Shown here: positions 1 through 8,949 of the stretch, in pieces
How the letters are laid out: every line of letters begins with the position of its first letter
Position numbering within the stretch: the stretch's first letter is position 1
Source of the DNA: Pseudoteredinibacter isoporae_A
GTDB lineage: Bacteria; Pseudomonadota; Gammaproteobacteria; Pseudomonadales; Cellvibrionaceae
Assembly (NCBI RefSeq): GCF_040372805.1
Contig: NZ_BAABWJ010000006.1
Coordinates: forward strand, 124,001 to 188,000
DNA: 64,000 bases
Direction of reading: 5' to 3'
The notes under the pieces: model-generated
Databases searched by the model: none
What the model was told of the DNA's origin: nothing
What the model saw: only the letters and a program-made list of their open reading frames with translations
Translations under genes and position numbers: made by a program

Positions 1-2
1 TG

Positions 3-992
3 CACCGAGAACCTGAAGGTATTTGGCGCCTGGACTTCCGACTCCCCGAGGGTGAAAGCCCTGAGCATGCTCTGAAAGAAGAACAACTCGCCGAACGCAT
101 CCATAACATACTGACCATGATCGGGCAGGAAGTACCCTGGCAGTTAGACTGGGCCACGGTCTACAGCGCCAGCACAAAAACCCTGAGCGATTACCAGAAG
201 CAGCGGGTACTGTTTGCCGGCGATGCCGCACACCTTCTGCCTATTTTCGGCGTGCGCGGGGCCAACACTGGACTGCAAGACGCTAACAATCTCGCCTGGA
301 AATTAGCGCTGCATCTACAGGGAATAGCCGGCCCAGAGCTCCTGCGCAGTTATTCAACTGAACGGGTACAAGCCGCTCGGGAAATTTGCGAAGAAGCCGG
401 GAAGTCAACACGCTTTATGTCGCCTCCAACTCGAGGTGCCCGCTTGCTGCGTGACGCCGTTCTGTCTCTCAGCCTGACGGAATCTTTCGTTCGAGACTTA
501 CTGCATTGGCGCACCTCCCGCCCTCACCGCTATTACAACAGTCCACTCAACAGCAGCACTCATACTGGGCACCCTCTGCTGGGCGAAGTTGCTCCCAACG
601 TCAAGCTTGGCGACAACCAGTATCTTCACGATCACATGCTGGCCGGTTTTACCGTTTTGATTTTTCTATCTGAGGAAAAGAGCGAACCGGAGCTAAGCCA
701 AGTCTGTGCACTGCAAGAACTTGAAAACGTATCAATACATCCGATTTTGATTACAGGAACCCATTGTGAACCCGGAGGCTTGCATCACGGCTCACACATT
801 GCCGACCAAGAAGGAGCACTGTTTGAGCATTACGACATTCGGGAAAACAGCCTCTTACTCATACGCCCCGACCAACACATCAGCGGCATTTGGCAAGCAA
901 GCGATAATGAGGAAAGCCCGCTGCAATGGATTCACCAAGCCATTCGCAACACACTATGCCTGACACCCTGTGGAGATCAACATGTTGAATAA
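3..992 (+). CDS. FAD-dependent aromatic-ring monooxygenase (3' part; start outside window)
   Basis: This is the C-terminal part of a flavoprotein monooxygenase of the PHBH/UbiH-like FAD_binding_3 family. These enzymes hydroxylate phenolic or other aromatic substrates with NAD(P)H and O2. The frame is open from base 3, so the gene begins before the window. The FAD ribityl-binding signature is visible: GDAAH followed by a G-x-G-x-N-T-G-x-Q-D-A-x-N-L-A-W-K stretch (about bases 219-305). The remaining ~200 residues match the C-terminal thioredoxin-like extension of the phenol and MhpA-type hydroxylases. The last bases overlap the following small gene, which suggests translational coupling. The substrate cannot be told from this fragment. 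Confidence 0.85.
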   Translation, partial: HREPEGIWRLDFRLPEGESPEHALKEEQLAERIHNILTMIGQEVPWQLDWATVYSASTKTLSDYQKQRVLFAGDAAHLLPIFGVRGANTGLQDANNLAWKLALHLQGIAGPELLRSYSTERVQAAREICEEAGKSTRFMSPPTRGARLLRDAVLSLSLTESFVRDLLHWRTSRPHRYYNSPLNSSTHTGHPLLGEVAPNVKLGDNQYLHDHMLAGFTVLIFLSEEKSEPELSQVCALQELENVSIHPILITGTHCEPGGLHHGSHIADQEGALFEHYDIRENSLLLIRPDQHISGIWQASDNEESPLQWIHQAIRNTLCLTPCGDQHVE

Positions 993-1170
993 AACGCTGA
1001 ACAATGATGCACTGGAAACCATTTACGATCATCTTTACCAGGCCATCGACACAGCCGGTCCGGAAAAAGAAACTAAAATGCTGACGAAGCTGGCACTGAT
1101 ACTGGCCAATCAGTTAGGAGATTGTGAGCAAGTATTAAGCGCCATTGCGATCGCAGAAAAAGATTTGTAG
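982..1170 (+). CDS. DUF2783 family small protein
   Basis: A 62-residue helical protein resembling DUF2783, a small family typically encoded directly beside FAD monooxygenases. A LxLxLANQLGD-like core near residues 38-48 supports this. I chose the ATG at 982 because GGAG (972-975) sits 6 bases upstream; a GTG at 970 would add four residues. The start lies inside the end of the monooxygenase gene (11-base overlap), so the two are probably co-translated. Its biochemical role is unknown; a helper or partner of the monooxygenase is an inference from the fixed neighbourhood. Confidence 0.7.
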   Translation: MLNKTLNNDALETIYDHLYQAIDTAGPEKETKMLTKLALILANQLGDCEQVLSAIAIAEKDL

Positions 1171-1198
1171 ATCTTCTTACTCCCAAAATTTCAGGCAT

Positions 1199-1227
1199 AA
1201 AAAAAGCGAGCCACTGGCTCGCTTTTT
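1199..1227. terminator. Bidirectional rho-independent terminator
   Basis: A 9-bp perfect stem (AGCGAGCCA / TGGCTCGCT) with a very short loop, flanked by A-run and T-run. It can end both the monooxygenase/DUF2783 transcript and the convergent fadBA transcript. Confidence 0.85.
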
Positions 1228-1250
1228 CAATCAAACACTTTTCAAACGTT

Positions 1251-2426
1251 TTACAAACGCTCAATGATGGTGCTGATACCTTGACCCAGACCCACACACA
1301 TGGTCGACAAACCATAGCGGCCGTCATTCTGACGCATAACGTTCAGCAAAGTACCCGTAATACGAGCACCGGAGCAACCGAATGGATGACCCAAAGCAAT
1401 GGCACCGCCATGCAGGTTCACTTTTTCTTCCATGCAATCCAGCAGGTTCAAGTCTTTCAACACCGGCAGAGCCTGCGCTGCGAAAGCTTCGTTCAGCTCA
1501 ACAAAATCGATATCGTCGATCGTGATGCCGGCGCGCTCCAGAGCTTTCTGGGTAGATGGAACAGGACCATAACCCATAATAGATGGATCAACACCAGCAA
1601 CCGCCATGGCACGGATAACGGCCAATGGCTTGATGCCCAACGCTTCAGCTTTTTCCGCAGACATTACGATCATGCACGAAGCACCATCGGTAATCTGGGA
1701 AGAAGAACCCGCAGTCACGGTTCCGCCTTTTGGATTGAAGACCGGCTTCAACTGAGACAAGCCTTCAACGGTCGTTTCAGGGCGAATTGTTTCATCCTGC
1801 TCAACCAGCACGCGTGCGCCATTGGCATCGTGACCTTCGATTGGAATGATCTCATCGTTGAAGTTGCCTTCAGTACGCGCCTTATGCGCCAGACGATGGG
1901 AGCGTTCAGCGAACTGGTCTTGCTGCTCGCGAGTCATGCCGTGCATTAAGCCCAACATTTCGGCAGTCAACCCCATAGCACCCGCAGCTTTCGCCACATG
2001 TTTGGCCAAACGTGGGTTAGGATCAACACCGTGATCCATGGCAACGTGCCCCATGTGCTCAACACCACCAATCACGAACACATCGCCATTATTAGTTTGA
2101 ATAGCTTGCGCGGCGGTATGTAGAGCTGACATAGATGAACCACACAAACGACTCACGGTTTGCGCCGCTGCTGTGTGAGGAATATCGGTCATCAAAGAAA
2201 CCATACGGGCAATGTTCATGCCCTGCTCTTTGGTCTGGTTTACACAACCCCAGATCACGTCTTCAACCAAAGCGGGATCGACTTGCGGGTTACGTGCCAA
2301 CAAACCATTAATCAAATCGGCTGAAATATCTTCCGCGCGACGATTGCGAAAACAGCCGTTTTTAGAGCGACCCATTGGGGTACGGCCAAAATCAATAATT
2401 ACTGCATCTCTTGGATTTAAGCTCAC
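1251..2426 (-). CDS. fadA: 3-ketoacyl-CoA thiolase, fatty acid oxidation complex beta subunit
   Basis: FadA (391 aa) performs the thiolytic last step of beta-oxidation, releasing acetyl-CoA. It works in the alpha2-beta2 complex with FadB. The nucleophilic Cys is at about residue 95 in RLCGSSMSALH. The catalytic His lies in GGAIALGHPFGCSGAR, and the second Cys lies in CVGLGQG near the C-terminus. Length and order match the gammaproteobacterial fadBA operon; fadB lies 77 bases upstream. The start is GTG at 2426, preceded by AGGAG at a good distance. The first residues (SLNPRDAVIIDFGRTPMG) are standard for FadA. Confidence 0.97.
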   Translation of the reverse strand: MSLNPRDAVIIDFGRTPMGRSKNGCFRNRRAEDISADLINGLLARNPQVDPALVEDVIWGCVNQTKEQGMNIARMVSLMTDIPHTAAAQTVSRLCGSSMSALHTAAQAIQTNNGDVFVIGGVEHMGHVAMDHGVDPNPRLAKHVAKAAGAMGLTAEMLGLMHGMTREQQDQFAERSHRLAHKARTEGNFNDEIIPIEGHDANGARVLVEQDETIRPETTVEGLSQLKPVFNPKGGTVTAGSSSQITDGASCMIVMSAEKAEALGIKPLAVIRAMAVAGVDPSIMGYGPVPSTQKALERAGITIDDIDFVELNEAFAAQALPVLKDLNLLDCMEEKVNLHGGAIALGHPFGCSGARITGTLLNVMRQNDGRYGLSTMCVGLGQGISTIIERL

Positions 2427-2503
2427 GTCTTAATCTCCTATTATTTGGCAGGCCTGGCCTGCCAATCACTGTTCGGATTCAGGTCTTTTAAACTGCGCGG
2501 AGC

Positions 2504-4654
2504 TTAAAAGAAAGTTTCGCCATTTTTGGCCATCTCGCGTAGGCGGTCGGTTGCCTGATACATTTCGCCCAACTCGGCGTACTGATCAGCTTTTGCAACA
2601 AACTCCGCAACACCCATATCATCAATGTAGTGCAAAGCACCACCACGGAATGGCGGGAAGCCAACACCATAAATCAAAGACATATCGACGTCGTTTGCGG
2701 TATCGGCAATACCTTCTTCCAGGCAACGAACCGCTTCCAGACACATAGGAATCATCAAGCGGTCAACAATGGTCTCGGCTTCGAAATCTTTACGCGCGTC
2801 AACATTGTCGCCCAGAATATCCCAAACGCTTTCGTCGAAGACTTTCTTCTGACGGCCTTTGCGATCCAACTCATACTTGTAGTAACCGGCATCGTTCTTC
2901 TGACCGTAACGACCTGCTTCAAACAGAACTTCAGACGCGCTCTTGTAGTCCGCCGACATACGAGTCGGGAAACCTTCACGCATTACGCTACCGGCGTGCA
3001 CGCCCGTGTCGATACCAACAACATCACACAAGTATGCAGGGCCCATTGGCCAGCCGAACTTCTCCATCACTTTATCGATTTGAACGAAGTCAGCGCCTTC
3101 CTTCACCAGGCCCATAAAGGCACCCATGTAAGGACTCAGAATACGGTTCACCAGGAAGCCTGGGCAGTCGTTAACCACAACTGGCTTTTTACCCATGGCC
3201 AGTGCGTAGGCGACAGTACGAGCAACCGCTTCATCGTTGGTCTTTTCACCACGAATAACTTCAACCAGCGGCATCTTGTGCACGGGGTTGAAGAAGTGCA
3301 TACCACAGAAATCTTCAGGGCGCTTCAAGGCTTCTGCCAGGTAGTTAATGGAGATGGTTGAGGTGTTGGAGGTCAGTACCGCGCCTTCTGCCATCTTACC
3401 TTCAACTTCCGCCAAAACCGCATGCTTAACTTTTGGATTCTCTACAACCGCTTCAACAATAATGTCGACGTTCTCCATGCCATCGTAGCTCAGGCTTGGA
3501 TCAATCATATTAAGAATGCCCGCCATTTTCTCAGCGGTCATACGGCCACGCTGCACGCGAGTCGACAGCAATTTGCTCGCTTCTTTCAGGCCCAAATCCA
3601 GACCTTCTTGCGCGATGTCCTTCATGATAATAGGCGTCCCTTTCAGAGCGGATTGGTAAGCAATACCCCCACCCATGATACCGGCGCCCAGTACCGCTGC
3701 TTTTTCAACTTTGGCAGTGGATTTCTTGGCCCAGGTCTTACCAGTTTTCGCCAACTCCTGATCACCCAGGAACAAACCAACCAAATTCTTGGCCACTTCG
3801 GTTTTCGCCAGCTTGGCAATGCCTTTCGCTTCTTCCGCCAATGCACCATCACGGTCCAGCTTGGCCGCTTTTTGCATAACCTTAATCGCGGTTACCGGTG
3901 CGGGGTAATGTGGGCCCGCTTGTCCAGCAACAAACGCTTTAGAGGTTTCAAAGCTCATCATCATTTCGATGTCGTTCAGCTTCAAGGGCTCCAGTTTTTC
4001 TTGACGCTTGGCACTGTAGTTCAGTTTGCCAGCAACGGCCTGTTCCAACATCGCCAGACCGACTTCTTTCAGCTTCGCAGGCTCAGCGATGGCATCAACC
4101 GCTCCCGCCTTCAGTGCCGCATCAGGCTTTTGCTCTTTACCGGAAGCAATCCACTCAATAGCGTTATCCGCACCAATTAAACGGGGTAGACGAACCGTGC
4201 CACCAAAGCCAGGAATAATACCCAATTTGGTTTCAGGCAAACCGACCTTCGCGACGGTAGACATCACACGATAGTCGCAAGCCAATGCCATTTCGAGACC
4301 ACCGCCCAGAGCAAAACCATTAATGCAACATACACTTGGGAATGGCAGATCTTCGATCACATTGAAAACGGCTTTGTTTGTAGCCAACACGCCTTCAGCG
4401 ATAGTTTCTTCTGATTCAGAGAAATTGGCACCAAATTCAGAGATATCAGCACCGACGATAAATACGTCTTTACCACTGGTGACCAAAAGGCCTTTTACAT
4501 TGTCAGCAGAACGCAAGATTTCCGCAGCCTGACGCAACTCATCGGTGGTCAAGGCATTAAATTTATTAACTGAATCGCCTTCGAGATTGAAATTCAACTC
4601 AGCAAACCCGTTGTCTAACTGGCTTACCGTTATGGCCTTTCCTGAAAAGATCAT
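2504..4654 (-). CDS. fadB: Multifunctional fatty acid oxidation complex alpha subunit
   Basis: FadB (716 aa) carries enoyl-CoA hydratase/isomerase activity in the N-terminal ~190 residues (NGFALGGGLEMALACDYR oxyanion and Glu region) and NAD-dependent 3-hydroxyacyl-CoA dehydrogenase activity in the C-terminal half. The Rossmann motif is VLGAGIMGGGIAYQSA at about residue 320. The catalytic His lies in CGMHFFNPVHKMPLVEV. Length equals that of Pseudomonas-type FadB (715). It is the first gene of the fadBA operon and feeds acetyl-CoA into the TCA genes found further along the window. No FadR- or PsrA-like operator was recognised upstream. Confidence 0.97.
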   Translation of the reverse strand: MIFSGKAITVSQLDNGFAELNFNLEGDSVNKFNALTTDELRQAAEILRSADNVKGLLVTSGKDVFIVGADISEFGANFSESEETIAEGVLATNKAVFNVIEDLPFPSVCCINGFALGGGLEMALACDYRVMSTVAKVGLPETKLGIIPGFGGTVRLPRLIGADNAIEWIASGKEQKPDAALKAGAVDAIAEPAKLKEVGLAMLEQAVAGKLNYSAKRQEKLEPLKLNDIEMMMSFETSKAFVAGQAGPHYPAPVTAIKVMQKAAKLDRDGALAEEAKGIAKLAKTEVAKNLVGLFLGDQELAKTGKTWAKKSTAKVEKAAVLGAGIMGGGIAYQSALKGTPIIMKDIAQEGLDLGLKEASKLLSTRVQRGRMTAEKMAGILNMIDPSLSYDGMENVDIIVEAVVENPKVKHAVLAEVEGKMAEGAVLTSNTSTISINYLAEALKRPEDFCGMHFFNPVHKMPLVEVIRGEKTNDEAVARTVAYALAMGKKPVVVNDCPGFLVNRILSPYMGAFMGLVKEGADFVQIDKVMEKFGWPMGPAYLCDVVGIDTGVHAGSVMREGFPTRMSADYKSASEVLFEAGRYGQKNDAGYYKYELDRKGRQKKVFDESVWDILGDNVDARKDFEAETIVDRLMIPMCLEAVRCLEEGIADTANDVDMSLIYGVGFPPFRGGALHYIDDMGVAEFVAKADQYAELGEMYQATDRLREMAKNGETFF

Positions 4655-5088
4655 CTATCAGCCTCACTTTGTGAATGGAATAAAGTTTGGAACCGCCGCG
4701 TCGTATCATCCGCATTAAAGTGCATGCGATACGCCGACATGGCCCAACTTTAGGGTGTCATAAGGTTAAGGATTCACCCAAAACGCTCCAATGGTAAATC
4801 CGACCACATTGCCTGACATAAAAGCACGAGCACATCGCCCGTCAGCCCAGGCTAAAACATGGCGCCGCCAAGTATTATCACGTCGATGAATCTAACACTA
4901 TTCAGCAAGATATGTTGGGAATATGAATCGCCTATGACATTCTAAGTTCGCTGAGAGGCGTTCATTTTCCGGGCGCATCCCCCGATTTCAAGGGCCCTCA
5001 GCCCAAATGGCGGCTAAAGCCACCTAGCTACCATGCCCCTGCATGCGTCCGCCGATCTGCAAAATAATAAATGTGAAGACCCAACACC
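4655..5088. other. 434-bp divergent intergenic region (fadBA / SDR)
   Basis: Non-coding region between the divergently transcribed fadB and SDR genes, which must hold promoters for both. No ORF, strong hairpin or convincing sigma-70 promoter could be assigned by eye. The part next to the SDR start has no clear Shine-Dalgarno beyond a weak GTGAAGA. Confidence 0.6.
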
Positions 5089-5898
5089 ATGAAGTTAAAC
5101 GACAAAGTTATCGTGATCACCGGTGCCGCCAATGGTATCGGTAAAGCCCTCGCCTATCGCTTTGCCCAGGACGCCCCCAAGCATCTGATCCTGGCCGACA
5201 TCGACCGTGATAGTCTGGATGCCATTGCCGCCGAACTGCCCATGGCACAGGCCATAGCTTGCGATATTGGTACTGAAGAAGGCGTTCAGCAATTGGTGAA
5301 TACCACGTTGGAACAATGCGGAGAGATTGATCTTTTCTGTGGTAACGCTGGCATTTTGAGACTCGGCGGAGTGAATACCAGTGAAGCGGATTTCCAAAAA
5401 GTATGGGATATCAATGTGCAATCGCACATCTGGGCGGCTCGAGCTGCCCTTCCGAGCATGCTGGAGCGCGGCTCCGGATATTTCCTGATCACCGCCTCGG
5501 CGGCCGGTCTGCTGACTCAACTGGGCTCTTTGAGCTATTCCGTCAGTAAACATGCAGCCTTGTCGATCGCAGAATGGCTTGCGGTCACCCATGGCCATCA
5601 AGGCATCAAAGTCTCAGCGCTCTGCCCGCAAGCGGTGGAATCGAATATGACCGCAGGCAGCGATGGCAGCGTTGCCGGAATCGATGGTATGCTTCCGGCG
5701 GAAACCGTTGCCAACTGTGTGGTCGAAGGTCTGGATAAAGAAGAGTTTTTAATCCTGCCTCACCCCAATGTGAAGCAGTATTTTCAGAATAAAGCCAATG
5801 ACTATCAACGCTGGTTAGGCGGCATGCAAAAACTGCAGCGTCAGTTTGCGGATTTGATGCCTGAAAACGTGCTTGATGGTGGCCAAGAATTAAAATAA
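5089..5898 (+). CDS. Short-chain dehydrogenase/reductase (SDR)
   Basis: A classical SDR of 269 aa. The cofactor loop TGAANGIG is at residues 11-18 and the structural NAG motif at 86-88. The catalytic Ser137 (ITASAAG), Tyr150 and Lys154 (YSVSK) are all present, so it should be active. Asp38-Asp40 after the second beta strand (LADID) favours NAD(H) over NADP(H). The substrate is unknown. The metallo-hydrolase gene starts 33 bases downstream on the same strand, so they probably form an operon. Their position beside fadBA is only a loose hint at acyl or alcohol metabolism. Confidence 0.9.
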   Translation: MKLNDKVIVITGAANGIGKALAYRFAQDAPKHLILADIDRDSLDAIAAELPMAQAIACDIGTEEGVQQLVNTTLEQCGEIDLFCGNAGILRLGGVNTSEADFQKVWDINVQSHIWAARAALPSMLERGSGYFLITASAAGLLTQLGSLSYSVSKHAALSIAEWLAVTHGHQGIKVSALCPQAVESNMTAGSDGSVAGIDGMLPAETVANCVVEGLDKEEFLILPHPNVKQYFQNKANDYQRWLGGMQKLQRQFADLMPENVLDGGQELK

Positions 5899-5931
5899 AA
5901 CGAATAAACAAACGATCAAGGTAGCTATAGC

Positions 5932-6879
5932 ATGGCAAAAGTATTAGCAACCGAACATTTGGGTTTCGGGGTGTATTGTATAGATACGGGAATGGGAAGA
6001 GCGGGATTGGCCAGCTGCTATCTCATTGTGCAAGATGGTGAAGCCGCCTTAGTGGAAACAGGAACGCATCTCTGTGTTCCTACCATAATCGAAGCGATAA
6101 CCGAGCTGGGTATCCGCCTGGAACAACTTCGCTACATCATTCCAACCCATGTGCATCTCGATCACGCTGGTGGTGCAGGCACCTTGATGGCGCAATGCCC
6201 TAACGCCAAGTTATTGATTCACCCTCGCGGTGAACGTCATATGGTTGATCCAGAAAAACTCAAGAATGCTACCATCGCGGTCTATGGCGAAGAAATATTT
6301 GCCGCCACTTATGGCGACTTAATTGCGATCGATGCAGAACGAGTGATCGCCGTCAACGATGGTGATAGCCATTACCTTGGCGATCGAAAACTTGAATTCC
6401 TTGACACTCCTGGACATGCCCGGCACCACTTCTGCATTTATGATGTGATGAGCAAAGGGATTTTCACCGGCGATACCTTTGGGGTGTCCTACCCGGTGCT
6501 GAACCAGAACAGCAAGCATGCCTTTATTTTCCCTCCCAGCACACCGGTACACTTCGATCCTCCCGCCTGGAAGGCCAGCATTAAACGCTTGATGTCTCTC
6601 AAACCACAACGTGTCTATCTGACCCACTACGGTATGGTGGAACAACTGCCACAGTTAGCCGCTGACCTCATTGAGCAAATTGACACCTACGCTGACTACG
6701 CAGCCCAGCGCAAACAGAATGACACTCTCGACAAGATTGAAGAGGATCTTCAACAGGACAGCCTGAGCCGGCTTCGTCAGCGCGAGTGTCAACTCAGCGA
6801 CGAAGAAATTGACGCATTGATTGGTCTCGACAATAAAATTAATGCGCAAGGTTTAACACATTGGGCGCTCAATAGCTGA
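5932..6879 (+). CDS. MBL-fold metallo-hydrolase
   Basis: A 315-aa metallo-beta-lactamase-fold protein. The dinuclear metal signature HVHLDH (His73, His75, Asp77, His78) is intact. A further His in DTPGHARHHF, the bridging Asp in FTGDTFG and a late His in YLTHYG complete the set. The family includes glyoxalase II-like thioesterases, lactonases and other hydrolases; the sequence does not single out one activity. The C-terminal ~80 residues are helical and form a small cap-like extension. It follows the SDR gene by 33 bases with AAGG upstream of the ATG. Confidence 0.88.
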   Translation: MAKVLATEHLGFGVYCIDTGMGRAGLASCYLIVQDGEAALVETGTHLCVPTIIEAITELGIRLEQLRYIIPTHVHLDHAGGAGTLMAQCPNAKLLIHPRGERHMVDPEKLKNATIAVYGEEIFAATYGDLIAIDAERVIAVNDGDSHYLGDRKLEFLDTPGHARHHFCIYDVMSKGIFTGDTFGVSYPVLNQNSKHAFIFPPSTPVHFDPPAWKASIKRLMSLKPQRVYLTHYGMVEQLPQLAADLIEQIDTYADYAAQRKQNDTLDKIEEDLQQDSLSRLRQRECQLSDEEIDALIGLDNKINAQGLTHWALNS

Positions 6880-6902
6880 CCCTCGGCTCACCGGTATTCA
6901 CG

Positions 6903-6927
6903 TTGGGCTCAGCCTCGCTGAGCCCAA
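6903..6927 (+). terminator. Strong hairpin after the SDR-MBL pair
   Basis: An 11-bp perfect inverted repeat (TTGGGCTCAGC / GCTGAGCCCAA) with a 3-base loop, 24 bases after the MBL stop codon. There is no T-run after it, so it may be a processing or rho-assisted end rather than a classical intrinsic terminator. Confidence 0.5.
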
Positions 6928-7070
6928 GCCTCCCTACCCACCTCAATGAACCTTTAGCCGACACTGCCAAACTCTGGCGACACTACGCAATTAGATTCCG
7001 TTCAAGATGCGTCAACTCGGCCGATACAGGCACAGTAAAATCAGAAACGAACCATAAGTCTGCGAATGCT

Positions 7071-7099
7071 TTGGCTTACATAAAATTGTCATCTTTATA
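7071..7099 (+). promoter_or_regulatory. Possible sigma-70 promoter for the EAL-CBS-GGDEF gene
   Basis: TTGGCT (7071-7076), 17 bases, then TTTATA (7094-7099), about 70 bases before the start codon at 7167. The match is moderate and found by eye only. Confidence 0.3.
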
Positions 7100-7166
7100 T
7101 TGGAAGGTTGTAGGTCGGCAGGATGCCCACTATTAGCATGAAGCTATTCGACGTGAGTTAAAAAGT

Positions 7167-8903
7167 ATGCGTGGCGAATTGCAAACCATTATTGCTGAGA
7201 AGTCAGTCAACAGTCTGTTTCAACCCATTATCGATAAAACCAGTGGTGAAATTTTTGCCTATGAAGCCTTGAGTCGAGGGCCTTCAGACAGTGTTTTACA
7301 CTCCCCAACCCAATTAATCGAGCAAGCCCAACAGCACGGCCTGCTCACAGCCATTGAGCATCTCTGCCGTGCCCGTGCCGTTGAGCGATTTTGCGACTTG
7401 GGCTTGCCAGGGAAATTGTTTCTCAATGTTTCTCCGCAAACCATCCAGCAAGTCGACCACCAGAGAGGACGCACACTGGAGCTGTTGGCGGAATTTGATA
7501 TCAGCCCGGAACAGATCGTAATCGAACTCACCGAACAGCATCCTGGCAGTGATGAAAATGCCGTTATCAATGCCCTTCAATATTATCAAAAAATGGGTTT
7601 TGCCATTGCTCTTGATGATCTTGGGGCAGGTTACTCTTCACTGCGATTATGGTCCCAAGTGAAACCCGAATTCGTAAAAATCGATCGCCATTTTATTGAA
7701 GGCATCGAAGCGGACCCGACCAAACAGGAGTTTGTGCGCTCCTTTGTAGAAATAGCTCAGTCGATGCATTGCAAGGTGATCGCTGAAGGGGTTGAAACTG
7801 AATCCGAGTTTGAATACCTCTGTCAGTTAAAAGTCGACTACCTACAGGGCTATTTCTTTTGCCGTCCTACCGCCAGACCCCCGACAACCATTCGTTTAAG
7901 CCGAGTCGTCCGATCTCTGGCCGGTCGCCGTAACGGTCAGGGCATCTATGCCCGTAACCTCGCCATCCACTCAATACATGTCTCAGAGGAAAATACTGTT
8001 GAAGACACGGTACAGTTGTTTTTGAATCGCCCCAGCATTAACTCTATTGCCGTCATTAAAGATAAGAAAGTGACCGGCATTGCCAATCGAAGTCGATTGC
8101 AAGGTTTGCTGTCTAAACCCTTTGGGCGCGATCTCTATGCCAACCGACTGATTTCGGCAGTGATGGAAAAAACCCCACTCGTTGTCGACGCCCAGCTTAG
8201 TATCGAACAAGTCAGCCGCATGGTAACGTCTCGCGCTCGCTACCATCAGGAAGACGATTTTATTATTTGTGATGAAGGTCATTTCCTGGGCATTGGTCAT
8301 GTCATCGATCTTCTTAAACAGGTGACGGAACTGCAATTGAAACAAGCCCGTCATGCGAATCCGCTTACTCAACTGCCTGGTTTGATTCCTATCAACGATT
8401 GCATGGAACAGTTACTCAGTGCCGAACGTAAGTTTGTGGTGTGCCATTTTGATATCGACAATTTCAAACCTTTTAACGACGTGTACGGTTTCTCAAAGGG
8501 TGACGAAGTCATTCTGGCGTTGGGCCAAAGTTTAAAAAGCCACGCCAACAGTAGCAACGACACGGTTGGGCACATTGGCGGGGATGACTTTGTGGTACTG
8601 TGGAACAGTGAGGACTGGGCCGATCGCTTGAAGCAAGTCGGTCAAAGTTTCAGTGCGATCAGTCGCGATCTGTATTTGCCCGAACACGTTCAGGCGGGAG
8701 GTTTTGAATGCAAGGACCGTTATGATGAAACGCGTTTCTTTCCCCTGACCAGCATTTCCATCGCAGCCTTGGAAATTTCACCTCAACAATTTACCAATGC
8801 TTTTGAGATTTCCAGCGCACTGTCGCCACTCAAAGCGGCCGCGAAACAAGTGAGCGGCAATTCTCTGGTATTAAACCAAGCCAGCAATGTGAGCGCTTTA
8901 TAA
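7167..8903 (+). CDS. Cyclic-di-GMP signalling protein, EAL-CBS-CBS-GGDEF architecture
   Basis: A 578-aa soluble protein with no membrane segment or signal peptide. An N-terminal EAL phosphodiesterase domain (about 5-245) carries EAL at residues 33-35, IELTEQ, ALDDLGAGYSSL and VIAEGVETE, so the metal ligands look intact. A pair of CBS domains (about 255-395) follows; these usually bind adenosyl nucleotides. The C-terminal GGDEF-like domain has FDIDNFKPFNDVYGF and GGDDF (about residue 471) in place of GGDEF or GGEEF. The reversed order (EAL first, GGDEF last) around CBS is a known but uncommon type. It is probably a phosphodiesterase with a regulatory or weakly active cyclase end. It stands alone, with aromatic biosynthesis convergent on the other side. 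Confidence 0.9.
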   Translation: MRGELQTIIAEKSVNSLFQPIIDKTSGEIFAYEALSRGPSDSVLHSPTQLIEQAQQHGLLTAIEHLCRARAVERFCDLGLPGKLFLNVSPQTIQQVDHQRGRTLELLAEFDISPEQIVIELTEQHPGSDENAVINALQYYQKMGFAIALDDLGAGYSSLRLWSQVKPEFVKIDRHFIEGIEADPTKQEFVRSFVEIAQSMHCKVIAEGVETESEFEYLCQLKVDYLQGYFFCRPTARPPTTIRLSRVVRSLAGRRNGQGIYARNLAIHSIHVSEENTVEDTVQLFLNRPSINSIAVIKDKKVTGIANRSRLQGLLSKPFGRDLYANRLISAVMEKTPLVVDAQLSIEQVSRMVTSRARYHQEDDFIICDEGHFLGIGHVIDLLKQVTELQLKQARHANPLTQLPGLIPINDCMEQLLSAERKFVVCHFDIDNFKPFNDVYGFSKGDEVILALGQSLKSHANSSNDTVGHIGGDDFVVLWNSEDWADRLKQVGQSFSAISRDLYLPEHVQAGGFECKDRYDETRFFPLTSISIAALEISPQQFTNAFEISSALSPLKAAAKQVSGNSLVLNQASNVSAL

Positions 8904-8949
8904 TTCTTCGGACGCTCACAGCTTGACTTCCGATGCCGGTTCTCTGCCG

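Noticed and set aside
6903..7136. A 77-residue plus-strand frame between the MBL and EAL-CBS-GGDEF genes
   Set aside because: It starts at the terminator-like hairpin, has no ribosome site, contains a probable promoter and shows no protein-like pattern.
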